A stretch of 64,000 nucleotides of DNA from Eopsaltria australis (Eukaryota; Chordata; Aves; Passeriformes; Petroicidae). The stretch's first letter is position 1. Every line of letters begins with the position of its first letter. Positions 22,501 through 64,000 of this stretch are shown here, piece after piece. Position numbers and translations under genes: made by a program. The DNA lies in contig JAVTVJ010000071.1 in assembly GCA_034509425.1 (NCBI GenBank), positions 310,001-374,000 of the forward strand, written 5' to 3'. The notes beneath the pieces were generated by a model. That model had not been told where the DNA came from. It worked only from the letters and a program-made list of their open reading frames with translations, and searched no databases.

Positions 22501-25500
22501 AGAACAAGGCTGTTTTATCCATGCTGCCCACATCCAAGTGTCCCTGGCACCCGCCGACACTAATGACTGATCAACTTCCCCCACTACCATGGAGGATTAA
22601 TCCTCCCTGTTCTTCCTGGGGTGATGTGAACCCCTTTTCCTGCTGCCGTGCCAGAGTGGATGACACAATTAGTTAGTGAACTTCAAGGTAAATTGGAGGT
22701 CAAGCCCAGATTTGAAGGTGGTGGTGGGTGTGAGTGTGACCCAGGGAGCCATGTGATGTGGACGACGTCCTGGAGAGGCAGGTGATCTCCCTGTCCTCTC
22801 CTTTCCCCAGGGCTGGGATTAGGAGCGATTTTACAGCTGAGTGACCAGCCTCATGGTGAGGTTTGGTTCATAATGGCTCAGCCCCCGGCCCCTTATCAAG
22901 GAAACTTTTAGGTCTTTTATGGCCAAGCAGGACAGTTTGTGCCTTCGGGGGACCTCTCCCTGGGAGGCTCCACCCCTTTGCATCCATAGGGAATTCCCAG
23001 CATGAGAACAGGCAGAGAAACACCCGGTGTGAAACCTGGGACTCGTGGAGATGGATGGCAAAGCCCAGTGCTTTGAGAGAGGGTTATCTCATGCTTGAAC
23101 ATTCTTCTGTCATCTAGGCGCACTTTCTTGCTCTTCAAAAGTCTTCTCGTGCAGCCTTGGGCAGGTCCTTGCACCAGATGCCACCTCTTTCCACCAGCTC
23201 TGCCTGTGATCAGGATTGCTTGTGTGCCACAGGGCTGGAGACCTCTCGGGGACCGATGGATCAGCTCCATGAAGGGCCCAGCTCCAGCTCTCAGCAGCCA
23301 GGAGTGGCAGCAGGCAAGCAAAGCATTCCTGCAGAGCTGGGATGGGAGTTGTAAGCAGAACCTGGGGCCTGCCCCAAACCCAGGGGACTCCCTCCTCCCC
23401 CTGCCCGTGCAAACACCAGATTAACAATTTATTTGACGTGTTGCGGCTGGTTAGTTCTTCGCCCGCTCCCCTGATCAGAGGGAATAAGTGTTGCAGTGTG
23501 CAATAATGTTCATTTCAGGTGAGGGTAAATATAGAAAGGAAAACCTGCTGAGAGCAAGCCATTTATTCAGTTTGGAAGCCTCTGCTCATAAACAGTCAGT
23601 CATGCCCATTTGGAAAATCCCAGTGTGGTTTTCTTGGCCATCCTAGAAGAACATTTACTTTCCTGTAGGTTAAGAAGTCCGTTTTAAATAAAAAAAATAA
23701 TGTCATCTCACTTCCAGCTGCCCTCGGGCTTTCAGGGCTTGTTGACACACTAAGGCTGCTCTGTTCTCATGCAAAAGTGGTCTGATGTAGGAATTAGGAA
23801 GGAGATCCTGCAGGGCTTCCCCAGCTGCTTGGGCTGTCAGCCCCGTGTTCTTTGGATTCTCCTCGTTCCCCTTGGGATTTTATCTGATGTTTTAGCCACA
23901 CGTAGGGTTAAAACCCCCCAGCTTTTGGGGGTGTGGGTGGGTGTGGATTCAGGGAGGTGCTGGGGGTGCTCTGAGAGCCCCATGTGTGGGGAGGCTGGGG
24001 CAGAGGGATGAGCTCATGCTGGACCAGAAAACCTCTGCGGGTTTTTGGGAGAGCGTGCCAAAGGCAACAGGACAGTGCGGGCTGCAGGAGCATCCCTCAA
24101 ACCAGCCAGCAGCCATGGTCAGCCCTTAGTGACCTGCTGCAGCACAGCAAAGACACCCCAAAACAGTGCTGTAGGAGGAGGCTGAGGAAGGTGGGGAGCC
24201 CCTGACACAGCCAAGCTCTGCCTCTCTCCTCTATCCCAAAAGTGTCACTGAGGAGCCGTGCGGGAGAGCGGAGTGGCCGCTTTGAGTTGGATGGCTGCCC
24301 CCGTCGGCTCCGTGGCTGGCACCAGCCAGCTCCCTCCTCTGGAGTGTTCTGCAGTCAATAAGGGTCTCTCCATGTTTCCTGACAGGCTTTGGATTTGGCT
24401 CGGGTTTTGCCTTGGTTTCCAAAGGCAAGAGGCAGTTAAGTCTCTTGGAAGAATGAATTAATTAGCAAATGCCTTTGGTCAGGTCAGTGCCCTGAGCAGT
24501 GTGCCCGTGCCTCTGCGCCAGGTACGCAGAGGAGAGGCTGCTCTTACCCTCCCTTATTTCCAGAGCTGTACATGCATCATCCAACAACAAAGAAAGGGAA
24601 AAAGCCTCCCCTGGAACGCAGTATTGACTCTAATGGTGGCGTTTGTGTAAGCAACAAAATATTGACGCAGTTGGCTGGGGTCTGGCCGGGGCTTCTGGAA
24701 ATAAACTGCTGCCTTGTTAAATTGTAGATGGAAATGCAAGTGGGAAAATGACTGACATCTTACACAAGGCGGGCAAATAAAACCGCTGCTTTACTACAGC
24801 ATGAAAAAACTCAGGAATTAATAGGTCTCCTTCTGCTTCAGGGTGTTGGATTTATCCCCGAGTAAGATCCATAAACTATTTTAAGGAGAGAAGTGCTACT
24901 TTTAAACATGTGTGTCTGGGTCCTGGAGTTCCCGTGGTGTCACAGTTAACCCCTGCCTTGTCACGGCTATGGGCAGCAGAGCAGCCCCCCACAGCCCCGT
25001 TCCTGGAGGCACCATTCTTGCCAATGCACAAACACATCAACACCTGATAAATGATGAGGTTACTTTCAAAGGATGTTTTCCTACGATGTGTTCCCACAGC
25101 TTTTGTCAGAAATGTGTTTCAGACCCCGACCTGGACTCAGAGCTTGATTTTACCAGTGTGGGACATAAAATGTGTTTTAAAAACCCCACCTGCTCCAAAG
25201 CTGTGTCTGCCTCAAAGCAGATGCATAGAGCGTTGCTGAGTCCACCTGGGGTGTGACCCAGCACACCCCAAAAGACTCCTTTTGACTTCAGTAGCTGAAG
25301 ACCTTTTATCATCTTCTATGGGAAATGTGATTAACAGAGCTGTAGGGAGTGATACATCACTTTCCTTTCTACCCAAAGCTCCTTCCTTCTCCACCCACAT
25401 CCTGACGATCTCCCAGCTGACGTACATGTGCTCATGGAAAAGTAGGATGAGATAAAAGCTGTCTCCCAGTGGCACAGGGTCCGACTCACCAGCAGCAGCG

Positions 25501-26759
25501 ACACCGGTGTAATTATACACGCTCCAGTCTGATCTCCCAGTAATTATTCTGGAATAAAAGCCTGCCTATTTCTGTAAGACCTTATGTCACTTGGAAAGCT
25601 GTTATAAATTCAGCTGGAAAAAGGGACCCTTATTCTGGGATAAGTGTGGTTAGTGGTTAACTGGGAGCGGGGCTATTCCTGGCGTTGCCATCAACCTTCC
25701 TGGTGACGCCGGGGTAAAGTCACTTCACCTCAGCGTGTGTCACCTTCTCCTGCTGCAAACTGGGAATTACAAACAAGGGCTTTCGCAGGCAGCGTTTTGG
25801 GAAGCTCCATGACACTGGAAAAAAGGTGTCACAGGGTGCCAGGCAGTCATTTAGTGGGAGCTGGTGCTTTTTTACCCACCTTGGAGGCATCTGGATCAAA
25901 CTGTAGGCTGGGGAAATGAGGGACGAGTGTTGGGGACCGGCTGAGCCGTGTGAGCCTGGGCTGTTGGCGTGTTACTGGGAATACTGTGTTTTCCTCTCGG
26001 TTTTTAAAAATAGTCTATTCTGTTCCAAGTTGTAGACCACAGCCCTCGCTGGGGCATTGAAATGTCTGGGCTGCTGTTTTCTCGAGCCAGCACCTTCCAG
26101 TGTTCAGAGTTGGGGGTGTGGTGCCAGCATCCATCCCCCCAGCTGCTGGGTCCAGCAAAGAGGGGGAGTCCTGCCCTGGGCTGGCAGCATTGACCTTCTG
26201 GTTCTCATGGACTAGAGGGAAAGGGAAATCTCCTGGTTCACTCTTCTGCCTGCAGGATCCCTGCCTGATTCAATAGCTGCTTCTGCAAGCCATAAGGGCC
26301 TTGGGGACTTTTGCTTCTCAGCAGCTTCTTGTGCAGCCTCAGAAACAGCTTTTGGCTCAGCATCATGCGAGCATACTCAGCTGAAGATGCAGCTCGTTCC
26401 TAGCACATGGCATTAAATCCATGTGAGAGACGGGGAGAATCCTCTCGGAGGTTTTTATCATTTGCACAGACAGTGCAGGCTGGCTCACAGCCAGAATCCC
26501 TCTGCTTGCCAAAGCGGGTGCTGCCCACGGAGCAGCGGGACCAAGGTGCTGATGCCAGGAGGTGAAGGCAGAGCCTGCCCTGGCGCGTTCCCACGGCCTC
26601 CGTCCCTGCGCAGGCACCGGAGTGGGGCTCACTGCCGCTCGGAGTTGGGCTGGAGCCAAGGAGGCAGAGGGGAAAAAGCCTTTTACAGTCCATTAGTGCT
26701 CCCCAGAGCCGCTCAGCCCCTCTCGTCGTAAAAGTGGTGGAAGCCACAGAAACATTACG

Positions 26760-26795
26760 GCTGGTCTGCAGAAGATGCTGGTCTGCAGAAGATGC
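26760..26795. repeat. 17-bp direct duplication
   Basis: The unit ctggtctgcagaagatg occurs twice in direct succession with no mismatch. Confidence 0.8.
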
Positions 26796-27512
26796 CAGCC
26801 CACCTCCAGGCTCCATGTCCCTTCCCAGGGGCTTTGCCAAAGCCGCTGGCCCTCACGGCAGCTCCGGCTGCTGGAATTCCCTCTGGGAACAAGCTGGTTC
26901 CCTGTCCATCCCGAGCTCCCCCCAGGCAAAATGTACATGGGAGGGTTCCAAGTGCAAATGTGTGTGTGCTAATGGGAACTGAATTGCCTCTTGCCCCGAA
27001 GCCTTGCAGCTTGAGGAAAACAAGGCAGGGGCTAGGAATGACCTCATATCGCCTCCCAGGGAATGTTTTGCCAGATGAAGGGGGGAGAGGCAGCATCAAG
27101 ACAGCACAATGTATGTATCTTTCTCCCTGTGTAAACATCTCTGTAGCTGCAGAAACCTCTTAAAACCCCGAATGAGAGGAGAACAGCTGCTTTGATCTGT
27201 GGATGTGGTTGTTGTTTTCTGAGTGCGGATCCGTTCTTTTTTTAATTTTGCTTCAAATTAAAAAAATGCCTGTTGTGATCTTTTGCTTTTATTTCTTGGC
27301 GAGGGACCGGAGAGTGGTGCAGTAAATTTTCATGACTCCCCATGTAACCGTTTCAGCATGGCTGACAATTCCTCGCCGGCTCTTCAGCGCCGCAGCACAA
27401 TGGGCCGAATCTTCTGGCCCTACATGAAGCCAAAGCAAATGGATTTTGCCCAGAAGTGCACAACGGGGAGTGGAGGCAGCAGGGAGGAGAGTCCTGCCAC
27501 CTCCTTCCCCGC

Positions 27513-27532
27513 CACACACACACACACACACA
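27513..27532. repeat. (CA)10 microsatellite
   Basis: Uninterrupted CA dinucleotide run of 20 bp in intergenic DNA. Confidence 0.95.
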
Positions 27533-29960
27533 GGGCTCAGGCTGGCAGGGTTGTCCCAATGCCTGTGAAGGGTTTTGGAGACAGCTCCCGGGCACGGATC
27601 CACACCAGCCCTACACAGCAGCAACAGGAGCTGGTGAGGAGCCACTGGGCCAAAGCACTGGGCTGTCCTGCAGGTGATTTCAGTGTGATTCATGGCTCTC
27701 TCTCCAGACTCCCTGTGTGATGTGGGGAATCCCCTTTTGCCTGACTATCCCGTTGGGGGACAGCCCTGTGCTTGGAGGAGCACTACAGCATGTACAGCCC
27801 TGGCACCTCCACTGGCCCTTTGGCCGCTCGACCAGGCAGCCTGCTTTGGGAAAGAAAACAAGATTACACAGCTTTTTTGGGAATTCCTGGACATCAGCAG
27901 TTCACTCCAACCCCACGGCTTCGCTGTGGTACTTTGCAACCCCGTTGGAGGAGTGAGATGTGAAGGTCAGCCCCTTGGCTCCTGTGGCATGAGTGATGCC
28001 TTTAAAGGCAAGACCCAGCCCCCAGTGGTGCAAGGTACTGGTTTAACTGGGAGCACTTGGCCAGAGACCTGTCCCCGCTGAGGCTGTCTGGGCGCGAGCG
28101 AGGAGTTTGTTCGTTCCCCTGTGCTGTCACGTGGCTCTCGGTGTTTTGGCGTTTTAATTACACACGGTCCTGTGTATTTAAGGCTGGTTTATGGGTGTTT
28201 ATACTAATGCGTAAACCTGCAATTTAGAAGCTCAGTTATAAATCAACATTGCTGAAGGTCTTGTCCCTCGTGCCGTGAGATCGGTCTCCAGATTTAGAAG
28301 ATAGGTTAGAAGGGGGAAAAAGGGAGGACTGTTTAGTTTTCCTCTGGTTATGATGATAAAGGATCACAGGATGGGGTGCGAGGTGTGGTGGCCGGGCACA
28401 GAGATCGGCCAGCGTAACCCAGAGCAGAGTTTCCATTTTGACTCTGCTCTTATGAGTCTCTGCCATAAGAGACTTGTGTTTCTGCAGCAAATCCTAGCCC
28501 AGAAAGAAAAGCAGTGCCACAGCTGCTGATGTGATACTCAGGGGAGGGTGGTGGCACCCCACTGGTGATGTCTTCAGATCAGGACTGTGGGCTGCAATGA
28601 CCAGAGCCCCATCCTACTCAACACCTCAGGGGAGGAGCTTTTGTACCCAGGAGCTCCTGGCACAGACTGGAGCTGGCTTCCTCCAGCAGCAGTGCCTGGT
28701 GGGATAGCACATTCCCACTGGTGGGTCATGGTCCTCTCCCAGCACATCCTAAGGACAACACCTCCACATTCATATTTTTATGTACAACATTTTTTTACAG
28801 CTTTAAGAATCATTCTCGCACCTTTGCCCCTTACCAGCTGCCGTGGAGCCTGGCCGTGCCAGGGATGGGTTTGGGTTACTGCTGTGCTCCTGCAGACCCC
28901 CTCCCAAAGGGAAGGTCCCTGTCCCATGGGGGCAGCCCAGGGAGGGGGTCTTTTTATAGGGAAGACCCAGGGACTTTTCAGCATCCTCCTGTCCATGTGG
29001 TCCCTCCTCTCTGCCGTGGGTGCCTTGGCTTAGCTGGACATCTCCCACTGCCTCCAGCCCCCTTTATCGTATCTTTAGGGGTTATTAGGACAAAAGGGGA
29101 TACAGGAGGGTGTAGGGGCTGGGAGGGAGCCCATGGGCAGGATGACCCTGTGGGCAGGATGACCACTGGGGCTGTCAGGCGCCCTGTCCCTGGGCAGGTG
29201 GAATCACTGCACACCTTCCTCCCAGCCCTGCTCCTGGCTCCCAGCCTTATCTCCCGCTGCAGTTTCCTGGCTGGCAATGCCTCTCCTGGCTCAGGGAGCA
29301 GGAACACCCCAGAAGAGAGATGGTGCCAGCAGCTCCCAGAGCAGGGATGGTTACAGGGTGGGGCAGGGGTCCCCCTGCCTCCCTGGGGTGCCCCCAGCTC
29401 CGGGGGCCAGGCTGTGAGAAAGTCCCGCAAGCAAACAAAAAAACCCTGGATATTTCAGAAAGGTCTTTTTCTTCCCCCTCCACCCTTATTTCCAGTCCTC
29501 CTCCCACCTCCCAGGGCAGCCAGCAGAACTGCTCTGGCCCTGTTTCCCCCTTCCCAGCACCCCAAGACGCTCCCACAGCCACTAAGCCCAGCCAGGTCGT
29601 GCCATCTGCAGACTCTCGGGTTTTTAAATTATATATATTTTTTTCCTTCTCCTTTTCTTTTCCACCCTTTGCTTTTTCCCATGCCATACGCCTCCCCCGG
29701 GCCCCCCTCCCCTTGTCACCACCCCAAGCCCTCGGCTGGCCGAGGGGGCTGCGAGGTGCGGGGTGGGTCTGGGGGTTGCGGGGGGCTTTGCATTGATGCA
29801 TTGATCGCCCATGGTCTCCGCCTGACCTCCCTGCTCCCAGGGAAGCAGTCTCCATGGCTACTGGCCCTTCTCCTTCAGCGCAGACTGTAAATTCCTGCAG
29901 GCAAAGCCCAGCCTTGGGGGTGCGAGGGGGGGAGCCGTGAAGGAGTAACCAAAGCCAAAT

Positions 29961-29978
29961 AGAAAGAAAGAAAGAAAG
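29961..29978. repeat. AGAA tetranucleotide repeat
   Basis: Short (AGAA)n run of 18 bp about 500 bp upstream of the SCUBE3 start codon. Confidence 0.9.
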
Positions 29979-30137
29979 GCTGGGAGAGAGAAAAAGGGCG
30001 TTGCTTGGATGGGGCTCTCCTTTCCACTCCCCTTTCCCAGGTCCCCAGCACCAGGGCAAGGCGCCTGCTTCCCCCCTCCAGCACTGCTGCTCCTGCTCCT
30101 GCTGCTGCTGCTCTTGCAAAACTGGAATTGGCTGGGA

Positions 30138-30147
30138 TTATTTAAGG
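30138..30147 (+). promoter_or_regulatory. SCUBE3: Possible SCUBE3 TATA-like box
   Basis: The sequence ttatttaagg lies about 310 bp before the SCUBE3 start codon. It is followed about 30 nt later by a purine-rich stretch that could contain the start site. This is only a weak match. The real start site needs transcript data. Confidence 0.3.
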
Positions 30148-30164
30148 GAAAAAAAAAGGAGGAG

Positions 30165-30455
30165 AAGGGATCAGAGCAGCCGCCAGAGAGAGGGCGATAG
30201 AGTCCACTTTCCTCCAACTGCCCTGGGTCTCCCTCCCTCGCTCTCTCCTCTTCAGCAACACCAAGAGCCCCAAACTGAACCCAGAGCAGCTTTTTCCATC
30301 AGTTCAGTTCCCTTCCCTCCCTCTGTCTCACACACGGCAAGGAGAGAGCCCCTTCCTCCCCTTGATTTTCCTTCGCATGCTCAGCCCCTTGTTTCCTTTA
30401 AAGCACTAGAAATCCCCCTTCTTGCCCCCGCTCCTCCCTGCAGACTGGGATTGCA
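30165..30455 (+). other. SCUBE3: SCUBE3 5' UTR (approximate)
   Basis: Inferred untranslated leader between the TATA-like site and the ATG at 30456. It is pyrimidine-rich. There is no other ATG in frame with the signal peptide just upstream. The 5' boundary is a guess. Confidence 0.35.
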
Positions 30456-59181
<28,726 letters not shown>

Positions 59182-61544
59182 CCCCCCGCACCCCCGCCGC
59201 CCCGGGCCGCCCCGCAGCCGAGGAAACCCTCTTCTCCCTTCCTTCTCCTTTCTGATTTTTCCTTCCTCCGCCTGGCTCCGGCAGGATCACCACTGCTCGC
59301 CCCGCAGACGTCCCCCCACGATTTCCCTGCCGCTCCCTGCAGAGCCGCGCTCCCCGCCGGGGGCACGCTCCGGTCTCATCCAGCGGCGCTGAAGCCGCTC
59401 CCCTCTTCCGAAGCAGCTTCTTCGAAGGTTTTAGGAGACTGAAGTACCGGTCCTTTCGCTGTCCTTTGTCCTCCCTTTGGTTTCCTTTACGCCAGGTCTG
59501 TCCCCGTTCCCGGGTGCCACCAGCAGCCCAGGACAGTGTGGGGGGCTCCTTGTCTTTGCAGCCCCCGGGGCTGGCGCCGGCTGCGGCCCCGCGGAGCCCT
59601 CGCAGAGGAGCAGGAGGTGACGCCGTGTCCACCGCAGCGCCGGGCCCGGCTACCGGCGCCGCTTTGCAGAGGTCGGGGGGAAGAGGACTGGCAAAGCCGA
59701 CTTGATTGAAAAGGAAATGCAAAGGAGAGATGGCAAAGCCCACCAGCGCGGCACCGTGGTGGCTCTGTCCCGCCGGAGAGCCGTGCTGGTGCTGGGAGGG
59801 AAGCGCAGCCAAGCCACGTTCCCGGAGAACAATGTCTGGCTGCACGGGAGAAAACAGGGAGCAAAGGAGAAGGACTTTCAGCCGGGTTCGATTTTTTTTT
59901 TTTCTTCCCCCCCTCCCCACCCCAGACACTTGTGCCAAGAAACCAGACTTTGTTACAAGCTCTGCCAAAGAGTAACTCGGAAAAGCAAGCTTTGAGAAGA
60001 GCAGGAGTTGATGTTTGTGCACTAGGATATCCTCCTTTCTACCTTTTTCATATGTATTAAGTGCAATCATTTGAGTCTTCCTTATATTATTTAGAGGGAA
60101 GTTGTTTTTTTTTCTACTAGAAACGACAATATTTATAACTGCCTGAGAAATGAGAATGTGTGTTTGCAAGAAAACAAAAACCACCCACCCAGAGCAAGCC
60201 GGGCCCTGGGCTGCGCTGACCAGCGTGATGGCATCTTCAGGCCTTTTCTGCCACGTTTGTCCCCGATAAAAACCCCTGTCTGGGGGGAGATGGTGCCTCT
60301 CCTGCTCGGCGCAATGGGGTGAGTTTGTGCAGGGAGTTGGAGGTGTCTTGGTCCGTCCCTGGGGGATGGAGTTGGTTCTTTGGGACTGATCTGCCACAGT
60401 TCGGGCGAGGGGGGGTCAAAACTCAGCCCTGTCACCTGCTTGTTGCAAACTGATTTGATTCCCTGCAGGGGCTCAGGGATGAGCCAACAGCTGCTGAGGC
60501 TGGGAGGAGAGGGGAGCTGAGCTCCACTCAGCCCTGAAGTCTCTCCCCCTGCTACAGCAATCCCCCCCAGCCAGAGCCGCCCCCACAGAGCTGGGCAGGT
60601 TTTGTGCTTCTCAGTCCCACCAGGTGTTTTTGGCCCCATCCCTCTGCGTGTTCTCACCCTGCAGGGATGCTGTGGGAGCCCCACCCCAGGGAAGACTCAT
60701 CCTGCCACCCCCTGTTTCACTGCCATCCGCCTCCCCCCCAGACAGGCTCAGCTGGGGACAATGGCCAGGTGGACACCACTGGTGGGTTTGTCCCCCCAGC
60801 ATCTTCATGTGGACAGACAGGACTGCCAGGGACAGGCAGCTGCTGCCACCACTCATCCCTCCTCCTCCTCCTCCTACCCAAGCCTCCCTACTTTTCCAGC
60901 CCTGCCACCAGTTCTCAGCTCTCATCCTCCCCACGCCTTCATCCCCATCTTCACTCTCTCAAAGACCTGGAACTGCCAGGACAAAGCATGATTGACTTGC
61001 CTATAGCTCTGCCAGTGGCAGGTCCCTTCCCATCCGTGTCCCCACTTGTCCCTCACTGTCCCTTTGCCCACACCTGAGCCCAGCCCTGCTTTTAACAAAC
61101 CAATTATTTATTGCTCTGCGTGTCCCACTGGCTCCATCTTTCCTGCATCTGGGGGAAGCAGCTGCTTGCCCCTGTTTTCCCTCCTCGATCCACACTGCTC
61201 CAGCACCCCAAGAGCCTCTCCCGGGCTTTGTGAGGGGCTGCAGGCGGGCTGAGCACTGGCACAGGGGCTGAGGTTTGTCCCCAAGATGCGTCAGTTGGAA
61301 AAGTCTGTCCTGATTCATCCCAGCTGTGGATTTTCCCCTCCTGCTGCCGGCTCCCAGCCTGTTTGGAAGCTCCACATCTGTGGGCTGAGCTGTTTGTCAC
61401 TTGGTCGCTGTCTGAAAGCAGCTGCTTTAATGCACAAAAGCTGCTGTAGGGATCTGGAGGGGTTTTGTGGCTCTGGGACAGTGGCGTGGGCCAGTGACCT
61501 TTGAAAGGGTCCTTCGTATTTAGAAGGAAAAAAAACCCAGCAGA

Positions 61545-61550
61545 AATAAA
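61545..61550 (+). promoter_or_regulatory. SCUBE3: Possible internal SCUBE3 polyadenylation signal AATAAA
   Basis: Canonical hexamer inside the long UTR. The downstream sequence is only moderately GU-rich. Use would give a UTR about 600 nt shorter. Confidence 0.35.
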
Positions 61551-62181
61551 ATCAGCCCAGGAATGACCAACCCTGCTGTGGTGCCCCTCATGCCCACCAG
61601 AGCTCATTAACTTTGATTAACTCATGTCAGGTCACTGTCCAGCTGCCTTTGTGGGGTGCCCTGGGTGTCACCCTTGTCACCACACCAGCCACCTCTGCTT
61701 CCCTAAAGTTGTGGAAGGATGAGGTGGGCAGCACATCCTCTTGGCGTGGCCAAAGGCACCTGGTAATGGTGCTGTCCCCTCCTCCTTTCACCAAATAGCT
61801 CAAAAGAGCCCCAAAAATTCCACGGGGCCCCTGGAGCCACTCACCCCACAGCAGCCCAGCCACACTCCCCACCCACCCCCACTCAGAATGGGTTTGAAAG
61901 GCTGAAACCCACATCAGCCACCTCGGGGATCAAGGTTTTGAAGCTGTCAAGAGAAATGAGGGTTGTTGGGGTTTTGGTTTTGTTTTTTTTTTTTTTCATG
62001 TTGGAGTATTTATATCTGCCTTTTGCAGCGGGCCAGGACTTGCCATCTCCAGCAGAAACGATTAAAGTGATGAGCAAGATGTAGTTCATGAAGTTATTTG
62101 CACTTGATTAAAAGAAAAAAAAATTGTTATTTGAACTTTGTAAAAAGAAATGTTTGCATTTTGTATTGTCTTTTTTTAATT

Positions 62182-62187
62182 ATTAAA
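62182..62187 (+). promoter_or_regulatory. SCUBE3: SCUBE3 polyadenylation signal ATTAAA
   Basis: ATTAAA follows a U-rich stretch and is followed by the strong GU-rich element tggtgttgtgttgatc about 12 nt later. Best candidate for the end of the gene. Confidence 0.65.
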
Positions 62188-62205
62188 TGGAATTTCTTGG
62201 TGTTG

Positions 62206-62970
62206 TGTTGATCTTTCAAAAATTGGCTCTGATGCTTATTTTAAAGGTTTCTAACAGCAGGATCCAGAGCTATTTTCATTGTTTTGTTCCCTCGGATGCT
62301 GACAAGCTTTTCCAGGGCCCAAAGTATTTTCTTTCCCCCCACCAGAAGCCTAAACCCTGCACTTCCCTAAGCTCTCCAGTCCCTGAACAATGTATTTATT
62401 TATGCACATTAATTAGATGCAAGAGATTTCATTTTTAGCCCAGAACATGGAGTTAGACAGACTGGCTCAGAGGGAAGATGGAAAACACCCTCCACCTCAG
62501 CCCCAAGCCCTTGCTGGGATGCAGCTCCATCCTTCAGCACCCCTGGACTTACAGACAATGCTCAAGTCCTCAGGAGCTGCACCTGGGCAGGTGTGAGCTG
62601 GTGAGGGGCGCCTGCATTTCAAGGCTTCTGCTGCCCCTCACCAGAGCAGGGCTGGGCTCTGCAGCAGGACTCAGGTGAGCTCTGCACCAGGTAAGGGTCC
62701 TCTCTGTGGGCACAGGGGGATCTGGGGGCCACAGCCCAACTGCTGAACCTGCACCTGCTGGGACATCTCTGCTCTGAGGAAGAGCTGAGTCCTTCCCCTT
62801 TCCCACTCTGAATGCAGCAGGGATGAGGCCCCTTCCCTCAAAAGCTCCAATATCCCACTTGGAATTCACATCTCTACGAACAGAGCACCTCAGGCCTTTC
62901 TCACTAGGAAGAGTGAGCAGTTTTTTGGCAAGCCCTCCCCAAGGGGGTCTGGAGAACAGAACCACACACA
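62206..62970. other. Short intergenic gap between convergent SCUBE3 and RPL10A
   Basis: About 0.8 kb between the two 3' ends. No gene or repeat was recognised. Confidence 0.75.
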
Positions 62971-62991
62971 GCAGATGGGGAGTCTGCAGAG

Positions 62992-62997
62992 TTTATT
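62992..62997 (-). promoter_or_regulatory. RPL10A: RPL10A polyadenylation signal AATAAA (minus strand)
   Basis: The plus strand reads tttatt, so AATAAA on the minus strand, only about 11 nt after the RPL10A stop codon. The minus strand then has the GU-rich ctgctgtgtgtggttctg. The very short UTR is typical of ribosomal protein genes. Confidence 0.85.
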
Positions 62998-63008
62998 GCT
63001 GCCACCCC

Positions 63009-64000
<992 letters not shown>

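Larger units (their letters stand above)
19621..30137. other. Intergenic region between ANKS1A and SCUBE3
   Basis: More than 10 kb with no recognisable gene. Long open frames occur around 28.7-30.1 kb on both strands but have low-complexity, proline- or arginine-rich translations and no motif. AT-rich, unique-looking blocks at about 20220-20530 and 24550-24800 stand out from the GC-rich background and may be conserved regulatory elements (inference). Small tandem repeats are listed separately. Confidence 0.6.
59182..62205 (+). other. SCUBE3: SCUBE3 3' UTR
   Basis: About 3 kb from the stop codon to the polyadenylation site. The first 700 bp are very GC-rich, followed by an AT-rich block at about 59990-60140. 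Candidate internal signals are AATAAA at 61545 and ATTAAA at 62061. The last signal has the best downstream element. Confidence 0.7.

Noticed and set aside
28721..29890. Plus-strand open frame of 389 codons upstream of SCUBE3
   Set aside because: Its translation is proline- and serine-rich low-complexity sequence with no family motif. A minus-strand frame of 290 codons covers the same DNA, the usual sign of GC-rich chance frames.

Overview
This is vertebrate genomic DNA, most probably from a bird. It contains ordinary spliced genes with GT-AG introns, is GC-rich with compact introns, and shows no recognisable interspersed repeats (no mammalian SINEs, no clear CR1). The species call is inference. 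There is no bacterial, phage or viral gene system here. All exon models below were built by joining open frames at splice signals and recognising the protein families from memory, without any database search.

Layout. (1) Positions 1-15650, plus strand: the 3' part of ANKS1A (Odin), an ankyrin/SAM/PTB adaptor of Eph and EGF receptor signalling. The ankyrin repeats and the first half of SAM1 lie upstream of the window. Ten coding exons (4460-10879) give the last 412 residues: second half of SAM1, all of SAM2, a linker, the PTB domain and the C-terminal tail ending in ETTIF. A long 3' UTR follows, to an AATAAA at 15624. (2) About 15650-30140: intergenic. It holds an orphan CpG-rich block with small tandem repeats (about 19020-19620), a few short open stretches on the minus strand near 18.1-18.5 kb, and otherwise nothing I can name. 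(3) About 30140-62205, plus strand: a complete SCUBE3 gene with 22 coding exons encoding 991 residues (signal peptide, nine EGF-like domains, spacer, three cysteine-rich repeats, CUB domain). Every intron is phase 1 except the last, which is phase 0. Intron 1 is about 8.3 kb and intron 6 about 5.9 kb. A 3 kb 3' UTR ends at an ATTAAA at 62182 with a GU-rich downstream element. (4) About 62970-64000, minus strand: the last exon of RPL10A (C-terminal 56 residues of ribosomal protein uL1) with its AATAAA, tail-to-tail with SCUBE3. The rest of the window is RPL10A intron.

The genes do not form a pathway. ANKS1A and SCUBE3 both act in receptor signalling, intracellular adaptor and secreted co-ligand respectively, and RPL10A is a housekeeping ribosomal gene. 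The most useful observations are: a probable shifted splice acceptor at SCUBE3 exon 11 that adds about six residues including a cysteine, together with an extra cysteine in EGF domain 9; the rearranged gene order ANKS1A-SCUBE3-RPL10A(reverse) compared with human 6p21; a possible alternative terminal exon of ANKS1A; an intronic CpG cluster before the ANKS1A PTB exons; and a perfect 13-bp hairpin in SCUBE3 intron 1.
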